A stretch of 17,374 nucleotides of DNA from an uncultured Bacteroidales bacterium (GTDB taxonomy: Bacteria; Bacteroidota; Bacteroidia; Bacteroidales; Paludibacteraceae): contig CAKVEC010000019.1 of the NCBI GenBank assembly GCA_934728255.1, forward strand, positions 1 to 17,374. Reading direction: 5' to 3'. Below, in pieces: positions 1 through 6,508 of the stretch. A model generated the notes under the pieces. The model saw only the letters and a program-made list of their open reading frames with translations. It was not told the origin of the DNA and searched no databases. The translations under genes were made by a program, and so were the position numbers. Position 1 is the stretch's first letter; each line of letters opens with the position of its first letter.

Positions 1-692
1 AAGCGGGAACCTTGCCATTCCTTTTTACCATTCTTGAGAAATACGATATTATCGCCTATCTCCATAATGGAGTTCATATCATGCGAGTTGATAACCGTGC
101 AGATATTGTATTCCTCGGTCAGTTCGTGTATCAGTTGATCTATGACGATACTGGTTTTCGGGTCAAGACCCGAATTAGGTTCGTCGCAAAACAGGTATTT
201 CGGGTTCATCGAGATAGCCCGCGCAATCGCTACCCGCTTCTGCATACCGCCGCTGATCTCGCTGGGCATCAACGCAAAAGCCCGCTCCGGGATATTCACA
301 CGCTCCAAACAGAAACGCGCCCTGTCGGTCATCTCCTCCTCTGTCCGGTCGGAAAACATCTCAAGCGGAAACTTGACATTCTCCAGCACGGTCAGCGAGT
401 CGAACAACGCCGCCCCTTGGAAGAGCATACCCACCTCACGGTGCAGGAGACGGATCTCTTTTTCTTTCATCTTTGCCAGATCGCGCTCCACCACGGGCGG
501 CGTGGTGGTCTTGTAGATTATCTTGCCCGAATCAACGGAGTGCAGCCCGATAAGCGATTTCATCAGCACCGTCTTGCCCGATCCCGACTGCCCGATAATC
601 ATATTCACCTTGCCGTCGAGCATCTCGGTACTGATGTGATCGAGCACCACCGTTCCGTCGAAACTCTTTACTATATCTTGTACTTCAATCAT
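1..692 (-). CDS. mlaF: MlaF-like ABC transporter ATP-binding protein (3' end outside window)
   Basis: This is the ATPase of a phospholipid transporter that moves lipids between inner and outer membrane (Mla family). The visible 230 residues start MIEVQDIVKSF. They contain a Walker A motif GQSGSGKT (residues 34-41), the Q-loop region GMLFQGAALFDSL, the ABC signature ISGGMQKR, a Walker B followed by the D-loop (YLFCDEPNSGLDP) and the switch histidine in INSHDM. The GMQKR signature and the phrase LFQGAALFDSLTV are typical of MlaF-type ATPases. The ATG at 692-690 lies 32 nt after the stop of the permease gene, so the two form one minus-strand operon. The C-terminus is cut off by the window edge. 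An MCE-domain MlaD gene would be expected next, outside the window. The family call is secure; the lipid substrate is inferred from the family. Confidence 0.93.
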   Translation of the reverse strand, partial: MIEVQDIVKSFDGTVVLDHISTEMLDGKVNMIIGQSGSGKTVLMKSLIGLHSVDSGKIIYKTTTPPVVERDLAKMKEKEIRLLHREVGMLFQGAALFDSLTVLENVKFPLEMFSDRTEEEMTDRARFCLERVNIPERAFALMPSEISGGMQKRVAIARAISMNPKYLFCDEPNSGLDPKTSIVIDQLIHELTEEYNICTVINSHDMNSIMEIGDNIVFLKNGKKEWQGSR

Positions 693-724
693 AAAAGTCT
701 GTAGTATTCGGAATTAATGGCAGA

Positions 725-1462
725 TCACAGCAGCAATTTGGTCAGCAGCAAGTCCGCAAACAGAATGGTAATACTCGAGTTCACCACCGCACTCGTACTC
801 GCCTTACCCACTTCCAACGCACCGCCACGGACATTATAGCCGTAGTAACTACTCATACTCGTGATGATAAACGCAAACACCAGCGCTTTGATAATACCAT
901 ACCACACATAGTATGGATTGAACGCATACTGCACCCCGACAAGGTAGTCCTTTACGGTGATAATGTCGGTGAATGCACCTACCGCCCAACCGCCTATCAA
1001 ACCGATGGTGGTAGAAACAATTACCAAAAAAGGCATCATTGTAACGAATGCCAGTATCTTTGGCAGTATCAGATAATTCGCCGAATTTACACCCATTATC
1101 TCCATTGCATCTATCTGCTCCGTGATACGCATTGTACCAATCTCCGAAGCGATGTTCGAGCCGACCTTGCCCGCCAGAATCAGACAAAGGATAGTGGACG
1201 AGAACTCGAGCAGCAGCGTCTCACGGGTCAGCAAACCCGTTGTATAAGTAGGCAACAGCGGGTTCTCGGTATTGGTCTTTGCCTGAATGGTCAGGATAGC
1301 CCCGATGAACACCGAAATGATCATCACAATCGGCAGCGACTGCAAGCCTTGCTTCTCTAATTCGCGCGAGTATTGCCGCCAGAACATGCGCTGCCTGTCC
1401 GGCAAACGGAACACTTTCCCCATCAGCAGGAAATACTCGCCTATATGTTGAAAAAACTTCAT
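725..1462 (-). CDS. mlaE: MlaE-family ABC transporter permease
   Basis: This is the inner-membrane permease of the Mla lipid transporter, 245 aa, a normal family length. An amphipathic N-terminal segment is followed by about five hydrophobic stretches. The hallmark MlaE motif lies at about residues 97-125: LAGKVGSNIASEIGTM followed by EQIDA and MGVN. The start MKFFQHIGEYF sits 16 nt downstream of a canonical TAnnTTTG promoter element, which supports this ATG. It is the first gene of a two-gene or longer operon with the MlaF-like ATPase. It is transcribed divergently from the TonB receptor gene, and both promoters lie in the 170 nt between them. Nothing is missing or unusual in the sequence. 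Confidence 0.95.
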   Translation of the reverse strand: MKFFQHIGEYFLLMGKVFRLPDRQRMFWRQYSRELEKQGLQSLPIVMIISVFIGAILTIQAKTNTENPLLPTYTTGLLTRETLLLEFSSTILCLILAGKVGSNIASEIGTMRITEQIDAMEIMGVNSANYLILPKILAFVTMMPFLVIVSTTIGLIGGWAVGAFTDIITVKDYLVGVQYAFNPYYVWYGIIKALVFAFIITSMSSYYGYNVRGGALEVGKASTSAVVNSSITILFADLLLTKLLL

Positions 1463-1478
1463 AGCCGTATAATTTGCG

Positions 1479-1509
1479 CAAAGTTACTGCTTTTTTCTGA
1501 CATACACAA
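1479..1509 (-). promoter_or_regulatory. Promoter of the mlaEF operon
   Basis: On the minus strand TAACTTTG (1486-1479) matches the Bacteroidota -7 consensus TAnnTTTG. A TTG at 1509-1507 lies exactly 20 nt upstream. The ATG of the permease follows 16 nt after the -7 element. Confidence 0.75.
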
Positions 1510-1600
1510 TATCCCTGCCAAATAGCCCTTGTTATGTCGTGTATTTCCCGACTTCACGTTTTCTTCATATTTCCTTCGCAACCACGTAACAAAAACCCTG

Positions 1601-1608
1601 TACTTTTG
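1601..1608 (+). promoter_or_regulatory. Promoter -7 element of the TonB-dependent receptor gene
   Basis: TACTTTTG matches TAnnTTTG. No clear TTG is found at the usual 20-nt spacing. The element decides the start of the receptor gene: the frame is open upstream to 1534, but that ATG would lie before the promoter, so the ATG at 1633 is preferred. Confidence 0.6.
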
Positions 1609-1632
1609 CACCGAATTTCAAAGCAAAGGTAC

Positions 1633-4482
1633 ATGATTTCAAAACCAACCCTGTGCAAACGGCACATTTTCTATTCTATGCTGCTCTTTGTTTTCAGCAG
1701 CCTTCAAGCCCAAAACAACACTCAATCACCTGACATCCACCTGACATCCACCCGTGTGGGTCTCGTCCTTGATGCCGACACCCGCGAACCCCTCATCGGA
1801 GCCGCCGTACTCATCAGCGGCACCACCACGGGTACTACCACCGACTTCGACGGGCTGTTCTTCCTCCCCGCCACCGCCTCCGACACCCTTGTCGTCTCCT
1901 ATATGGGCTACAAAACCGCCCGCCTCACCGCCAAGCCGCAGCAAGACACCCTCAAAATCCTTATGCACACCAACTCCGAGGTACTGCAAGAGGTCGCTGT
2001 CGTCACCAAACGCCGCCAAAACACCGAGATGGGCGTCCTCCAGTCCACCAAGACCGCCCTCAGCGTCCAGACGGGTATCAGCAGCCAGCAGATACAGCGC
2101 ACGCAGGACCGCGACGCCTCCGAGGTCATCCGCCGCGTGCCGGGTATCTCCCTCATCGACGACAAATTCGTCATGGTGCGGGGGCTCTCCCAACGCTACA
2201 ACCAAGTATGGATCAACGGTGCCGCTGTCCCCAGTTCGGAAGCCGACTCACGCGCGTTCTCTTTCGACCTGCTGCCCTCCTCGCAACTCGATAACCTCGT
2301 GATTATCAAGTCCCCCGCACCCGAATACCCCGCCGATTACTCCGGCGGTATGGTACTCGTCCAAACCAAGGACGTACCCGAATACCGCTCGTGGCAAATC
2401 AACCTTGGCGGCGCAATGAACGACCAAACCCACTGGCAACCGTTCCTCCGCACCAAGTCCTCGCCCACCGACCGGCTCGGCTTCGACAGCGGGCTGCGCA
2501 ACCTCAGCAACGGCATTCACACCGTCCTCAAAGGCTACCCGAGTACCGAAAACAGCGTCTCCCTCACCGGCAACCGTTTCAACAACGACTGGACAACGAA
2601 AAAGATCACCCCTGTCAGCGACCTCAGTCTCGGCTTCAACGGCAGCGAGAGTTGGTCGCTCCCCGCCGGGCAGTCGCTCTCCATGCTCCTCAGCGGCAAC
2701 TACAGCCGCTCCTACAAGCACTACCACGATATGCTCAACTGCCTCTTCGGTGCCTACGACGAAGCCAAGCAGGAGAGCCAATACCTCCGCCAATCGACTG
2801 ACGACCAGCAGACTATCCATACCCGCCTCGGCTTGATGTTCAACCTCAGTTACGCCCGCCGCGCCGGCAAAGACCGCATCGAGTTCAAGAATATCTTCAA
2901 CCAACTCGGGCGCGAGCGATACACCTCCCGCGTGGGCATCTCCGCCCAGAACGACGAGGAGCAGTCCGCCGAGTACAACTACCAGAGCCGCACCACCTAC
3001 TCCGCCCAACTCAACGGTCGCCACCTCTTCGCCGACGACGACATCGATTTCCGCTGGAACACCGGCTATGCCTACTCCAACCGCAACCAGCCCGACCGCC
3101 GCCGCTACCTCGTCAACGATGCCCTCGAGGCGGGCGTCCTCCAACTCTCGTCCTCCAACGACATCTCACGCGAATACACCTACCTCTACGAGCATATCGG
3201 CTCCCTCGCACTCGACTATGCCCAGACGTTCCACGCCGGCCGGTTCCACCCGCAACTGCGCGCCGGCGTCTATGGCGAGTACCGCACACGCAACTATGCC
3301 GCACGCACCTTCTACTACAACTGGCACCAGGCGTCCAACACCCTCCCTGCCGACTTCCGCCAACTCGACATCCCTACCCAACTGATGGTCGAAGACAACT
3401 ATTCCGAGGACCGTCTCTATCTCCTCGAACAAGTCAAATGGCGCAACAACTATTCGGGCACCAACACCCTCCTTGCCGCCTACGCTGCTGTCAATATGCC
3501 TTTCGGACCGGTGAATATTTACACCGGCGTACGATACGAGTACAACGATATGTGCCTTGTCCGCAACACCCGCGACCGCGAGTACTCGCCCCGTGCTGCC
3601 CACTACCGCACCTCCGACGCTTTCCCGTCCGCCAACATCACCTACCGTATCACCGACCAACACCAACTCCGCGCCTCCTACGGTATGTCCGTCAACCGAC
3701 CCGAGTTCCGCGAAGTCTCCCCCTCCGTCTATTACGATTTCGACCTTGCTTCCAACGTCCAGGGTAATATCGACCTCACCGCCTGCCACGTCCACAACGC
3801 CGACCTCCGCTACGAGTTCTACCCCAAGGGCAACAAGGGCGAAATCATCTCCCTCGCCGCTTTCTACAAGCATTTCCGCAACCCTATCGAGTGGACGTAC
3901 ACCGTAACCGGCGGCACCGACCTCACCTACAGTTATCAAAACGCCGACCGTGCCTACTCCTACGGGCTGGAACTCGACCTCCGCAAAGACCTCGCTTTCA
4001 TGGGTATGCGCGGCTTCCAATTCACCTTCAACGGTTCGCTTATCAAGAGCCGCGTGCAGTTCCCTGAGGGCTCCCGCGAGACCGCCCGCCCCATGCAGGG
4101 ACAGTCGCCATACCTCATCAACACGGGTCTCTTCTACGCCCACGAGCGTACCGGCTGGAGTTGCTCCGTCCTCTACAACCGCATCGGCAAACGCCTCATC
4201 GGTGTCGGGCGCAGCGTCGGACTCACAGGCAGCGACGATGCCATTACCATACCCGACTCCTACGAGATGCCCCACGACGCCCTCGACCTCAACCTCGCCA
4301 AGACCTTCGGCGACCACTGGACTATCCGCTTCTCCGCCCGCGATGTCATCGGCGAGAAAATCGTTTACCAGCAACTGGCGAACACCACCCTCTCCGACGG
4401 CTCCACCCGTCAAATCAAGCAAATCACCCGTTCCTTCCGCCCCGGTCGCACCTTCCTCCTCTCTGTAACGTGGAAACTATAA
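1633..4482 (+). CDS. TonB-dependent outer-membrane receptor with carboxypeptidase-like N-terminal domain
   Basis: This is an outer-membrane beta-barrel transporter of 949 aa. Residues 1-27 form a signal peptide: KRH, then a hydrophobic core, then SLQAQ. A carboxypeptidase-D-regulatory-like domain follows at about residues 43-105 (LDADTREPLIGAAV, then TDFDGLFFL and VSYMGYKT). The plug is at about residues 130-245, with RRVPGISLIDDKFVMVRGLS and an SPAPEYPADYSGG segment. The barrel fills the rest and ends in the typical FRPGRTFLLSVTWKL, with a terminal aromatic/hydrophobic pattern. The start was chosen because the upstream in-frame ATG (1534) precedes the promoter. There is no SusD partner; the next gene encodes a lipoprotein 214 nt downstream, which suggests a functional pair. 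Codon use is extremely C-rich at third positions. The substrate cannot be told from the sequence. The family call is very secure. Confidence 0.95.
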   Translation: MISKPTLCKRHIFYSMLLFVFSSLQAQNNTQSPDIHLTSTRVGLVLDADTREPLIGAAVLISGTTTGTTTDFDGLFFLPATASDTLVVSYMGYKTARLTAKPQQDTLKILMHTNSEVLQEVAVVTKRRQNTEMGVLQSTKTALSVQTGISSQQIQRTQDRDASEVIRRVPGISLIDDKFVMVRGLSQRYNQVWINGAAVPSSEADSRAFSFDLLPSSQLDNLVIIKSPAPEYPADYSGGMVLVQTKDVPEYRSWQINLGGAMNDQTHWQPFLRTKSSPTDRLGFDSGLRNLSNGIHTVLKGYPSTENSVSLTGNRFNNDWTTKKITPVSDLSLGFNGSESWSLPAGQSLSMLLSGNYSRSYKHYHDMLNCLFGAYDEAKQESQYLRQSTDDQQTIHTRLGLMFNLSYARRAGKDRIEFKNIFNQLGRERYTSRVGISAQNDEEQSAEYNYQSRTTYSAQLNGRHLFADDDIDFRWNTGYAYSNRNQPDRRRYLVNDALEAGVLQLSSSNDISREYTYLYEHIGSLALDYAQTFHAGRFHPQLRAGVYGEYRTRNYAARTFYYNWHQASNTLPADFRQLDIPTQLMVEDNYSEDRLYLLEQVKWRNNYSGTNTLLAAYAAVNMPFGPVNIYTGVRYEYNDMCLVRNTRDREYSPRAAHYRTSDAFPSANITYRITDQHQLRASYGMSVNRPEFREVSPSVYYDFDLASNVQGNIDLTACHVHNADLRYEFYPKGNKGEIISLAAFYKHFRNPIEWTYTVTGGTDLTYSYQNADRAYSYGLELDLRKDLAFMGMRGFQFTFNGSLIKSRVQFPEGSRETARPMQGQSPYLINTGLFYAHERTGWSCSVLYNRIGKRLIGVGRSVGLTGSDDAITIPDSYEMPHDALDLNLAKTFGDHWTIRFSARDVIGEKIVYQQLANTTLSDGSTRQIKQITRSFRPGRTFLLSVTWKL

Positions 4483-4513
4483 CCATCACCCCGCCGACCT
4501 CACGCTGACAACT

Positions 4514-4568
4514 ACGGTATTTTTACGGTACATACACGGTAGATATACGGTAGATACACGGTAGATAA
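4514..4568 (+). repeat. Array of five 11-nt tandem repeats (ACGGTAnnnnn)
   Basis: ACGGTA recurs at 4514, 4525, 4536, 4547 and 4558, exactly every 11 nt. A degenerate sixth unit (TCGGTT) starts at 4569. The last three full units continue as GATA. The array lies between the receptor stop codon and the lipoprotein gene and contains no ORF. One turn of DNA is about 10.5 bp, so the units lie nearly on one face of the helix. Confidence 0.85.
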
Positions 4569-4630
4569 TCGGTTCATTCAGCAAGGGATAAGCAACACAT
4601 AAGCAACCCTTACGCAAATCATAGCATATA

Positions 4631-4662
4631 TATATTGTTTCTTAGCAGGCGACAACATCGCC
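4631..4662 (+). repeat. Interspersed hairpin repeat, copy 1
   Basis: The 19-nt block TATATTGTTTCTTAGCAGG (4631-4649) runs into a hairpin GGCGA-caaca-TCGCC (4648-4662). The same block and a related hairpin occur at 6309 and 6363. This copy lies 34 nt before the lipoprotein start codon. Confidence 0.85.
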
Positions 4663-4696
4663 GCACAACAAATAACTAAATCAACAAACAAAAGGT

Positions 4697-6184
4697 ATGA
4701 AAAAGAATTTTTCAAAGACCCTGGTGCTCTGCACCGCCCTTCTCGCAGCAGTCATGACCGCATGCGAACCCCAAAAAGAAGTGAACAATCCCGTACACGA
4801 GGAGCATGAGGACGGCGGACTGGTCGCTTCCAACGACCTCCTATACGCCGACAACACCATCGGCAACGGCGACGACGAGTTTGTCTTCACCGGCAAGCAG
4901 ACACTCGCCAAAGGCACCTACCTGCTCAAAGGATGGGTCTATGTCGCTGACGGTGCCGAACTGACCATCGAACCGGGCACCGTCATCAAGGGCGACAAGG
5001 ACACCAAAGCCGCTCTCATCATCGAGCGTGGAGGCAAACTCTTCGCCAAGGGTACCAAAGACGCACCTATCGTCTTCACTTCCGAGATGCCCTGCGGACA
5101 ACGCCGTCCGGGCGACTGGGGAGGACTTATCCTCTGCGGACGAGCACACAACAACCAGACCGAGCAGCAGATAGAGGGTGGTCCCCGTTCTAAGCACGGC
5201 GGCAACGATGACAACGACAACTCGGGTATCCTATCCTATGTCCGTGTCGAGTTCGCAGGCTATCCCTTCCAGACCGACAAGGAAATCAACGGTATCACCT
5301 TCGGTTCCGTCGGCAGCAAGACACAGATCGACCACATTCAGGTTAGTTACAGCAACGATGACTCCTACGAGTGGTTCGGTGGCAACGTAAATTGCAAATA
5401 CCTCGTTGCTTACCATGGTTGGGACGACGATTTCGATACCGACAACGGCTTCTCGGGCAACGTACAGTTCGGCCTCTCTATCCGCAACTCGCGCCTTGCC
5501 GATGTCAGCCAGTCCAACGGCTTTGAGTCCGACAACTGCGCCGACGGAGCAGCCGTATCGCCTTACACTTCGGCGGTCTTCTCCAACATCACCTTTATTG
5601 GTCCCAAACTCGACAAGGACTTCCAAAACAATGCCGACTATATCACCGGCGGCGACATGTTCCCCAACAACGGTTCTTCGCTCGGACGCTTCCAGTCGGG
5701 TATGCAAATCCGCCGCAACTCCCACCTCAACTGCTACAACTCCCTCGTCATCGGCTGGCCTGTCGGTGTCATGATTGACAACGAGAAAGGCGACTGCTGG
5801 CAGGCTGCCAAAGACGGACTTATCAACGTGCAGAACGTATGGCTCGCCGACTGCGACATCGTCGGTTCCGATATGAACAAGCAGTACAAAGACTCCCTTG
5901 CTCTGGACTACAAGGCTAAGACCTTCGACCCCGCCGCAGCCCACTCTTTCTCCACCACATGGTTCCTCGCACAGAAAGGCAACCAGACAAAGGATCTCTC
6001 CGCGCTCCTGATGTCCTCCACCCCCTACCTTCCCACCTCTTCCAGCCCTGTCCTGACCGCAGCAGACTTCACAGTTCCCGCCCTCAAGGATATGGAGAAA
6101 GTCTCCTACCTCGGTGCTTGTGATGCTGACGCCTCCTGGCTCTCCGGCTGGACCAACTTCGATCCCCAAAACACCGACTACTAA
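4697..6184 (+). CDS. Secreted lipoprotein, possibly beta-helical, paired with the TonB receptor
   Basis: The product is 495 aa. The N-terminus MKKNFSKTLVLCTALLAAV followed by MTAC is a lipoprotein signal peptide, with the modified cysteine at residue 23. The segment after it is acidic and polar (EPQKEVNN, then HEEHEDGG). The mature part starts with a repetitive beta-rich region: LTIEPGTVIKG, a GGKLFAKGT turn and APIVFTS. This pattern is seen in Bacteroidota lipoproteins predicted to form right-handed beta-helices. Many Asp/Asn/Gly-rich turns follow (GGNDDNDNSG, GWDDDFDTDNGFSG). No catalytic motif is recognised. Its place after a TonB-dependent receptor suggests surface or periplasmic binding of the receptor's substrate, which is inference. 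The start is supported by the signal peptide. Third codon positions are C-rich, as in the receptor gene. A strong terminator follows at 6265-6301. Confidence 0.85.
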   Translation: MKKNFSKTLVLCTALLAAVMTACEPQKEVNNPVHEEHEDGGLVASNDLLYADNTIGNGDDEFVFTGKQTLAKGTYLLKGWVYVADGAELTIEPGTVIKGDKDTKAALIIERGGKLFAKGTKDAPIVFTSEMPCGQRRPGDWGGLILCGRAHNNQTEQQIEGGPRSKHGGNDDNDNSGILSYVRVEFAGYPFQTDKEINGITFGSVGSKTQIDHIQVSYSNDDSYEWFGGNVNCKYLVAYHGWDDDFDTDNGFSGNVQFGLSIRNSRLADVSQSNGFESDNCADGAAVSPYTSAVFSNITFIGPKLDKDFQNNADYITGGDMFPNNGSSLGRFQSGMQIRRNSHLNCYNSLVIGWPVGVMIDNEKGDCWQAAKDGLINVQNVWLADCDIVGSDMNKQYKDSLALDYKAKTFDPAAAHSFSTTWFLAQKGNQTKDLSALLMSSTPYLPTSSSPVLTAADFTVPALKDMEKVSYLGACDADASWLSGWTNFDPQNTDY

Positions 6185-6190
6185 TCCGCC

Positions 6191-6240
6191 CCCCTCCGGG
6201 GACGCGGACGCCTCGTCCGCGGACGGTTTGGCACAAACCG
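6191..6240. repeat. Three consecutive short palindromes after the lipoprotein gene
   Basis: CCCC-tcc-GGGG (6191-6201), CGCGGACG-cct-CGTCCGCG (6203-6221) and CGGTTTG-gca-CAAACCG (6224-6240) follow one another almost without spacers, directly after the stop codon. Each has a 3-nt loop. No T-run follows, so they are not ordinary terminators. They may protect the 3' end of the transcript or be a repetitive extragenic element. Confidence 0.7.
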
Positions 6241-6264
6241 CCTGACACATACCCCCTCATACCG

Positions 6265-6301
6265 GAGACTGCCTCCCTAACGCAGGCAGTCTCTGTTTTT
6301 T
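6265..6301 (+). terminator. Rho-independent terminator of the lipoprotein gene
   Basis: A perfect 10-bp stem GAGACTGCCT / AGGCAGTCTC (6265-6274 with 6284-6293) has a 9-nt loop and is followed by TG and six T. Confidence 0.9.
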
Positions 6302-6308
6302 GTATTTT

Positions 6309-6342
6309 TATATTGTTTCTTAGCAGGGCGATATTATCGCCC
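6309..6342 (+). repeat. Interspersed hairpin repeat, copy 2
   Basis: TATATTGTTTCTTAGCAGG (6309-6327) is identical to copies 1 and 3. It runs into the hairpin GGGCGAT-att-ATCGCCC (6326-6342), a perfect 7-bp stem. It starts 8 nt after the T-run of the lipoprotein terminator. Confidence 0.88.
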
Positions 6343-6362
6343 GCCCCCTAATCTCTATCCTT

Positions 6363-6396
6363 TATATTGTTTCTTAGCAGGGCGATACCATTGCCC
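6363..6396 (+). repeat. Interspersed hairpin repeat, copy 3
   Basis: The same 19-nt block (6363-6381) is followed by GGGCGAT-acc-ATTGCCC (6380-6396). The single stem change relative to copy 2 leaves a G-U pair in RNA. It lies 54 nt from copy 2 in the same orientation. Confidence 0.88.
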
Positions 6397-6425
6397 GCCC
6401 CTCCCCTCCTATGAAGGAGTGGTTT

Positions 6426-6446
6426 GGGGGAGGTCCTCTCTCCCCC
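6426..6446. other. GC-rich hairpin before the restriction-modification promoter
   Basis: GGGGGAG (6426-6432) pairs with CTCCCCC (6440-6446) across a 7-nt loop. A smaller CTCCT-atga-AGGAG hairpin stands just before it (about 6406-6419). It ends 3 nt before the -33 element of the next gene. It may insulate the gene from upstream transcription. Confidence 0.55.
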
Positions 6447-6449
6447 CCC

Positions 6450-6480
6450 TTGCATATCTCGCAAAAAAGCAGTATCTTTG
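6450..6480 (+). promoter_or_regulatory. Promoter of the restriction-modification gene
   Basis: TTG (6450-6452) and TATCTTTG (6473-6480) are separated by exactly 20 nt. The element places the start codon at 6509; the in-frame ATG at 6419 lies upstream of the promoter. Confidence 0.75.
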
Positions 6481-6508
6481 TCGCCATAATTACATCATTA
6501 CCGCGCTT

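Noticed and set aside
1534..1632. Upstream in-frame extension of the TonB receptor (ATG at 1534)
   Set aside because: It precedes the TAnnTTTG promoter element at 1601 and places 33 non-signal residues before a good signal peptide.
2248..4422. Long open frames on the minus strand within the receptor gene (2248-3144, 3166-4422)
   Set aside because: They are by-products of the very C-rich third codon positions of the receptor; their translations are Val/Gly/Glu-rich with no domain.
4514..4568. CRISPR array
   Set aside because: Units are 11 nt with 5-nt variable parts, far too short for repeats and spacers, and no cas genes are present.
5231..6250. 339-codon open frame on the minus strand within the lipoprotein gene
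   Set aside because: Antisense shadow of a C-rich gene with low-complexity Val/Gly content and no family signature.
6419..6508. Upstream in-frame extension of the restriction-modification protein
   Set aside because: It lies before the promoter at 6450-6480 and inside hairpin-rich intergenic sequence.
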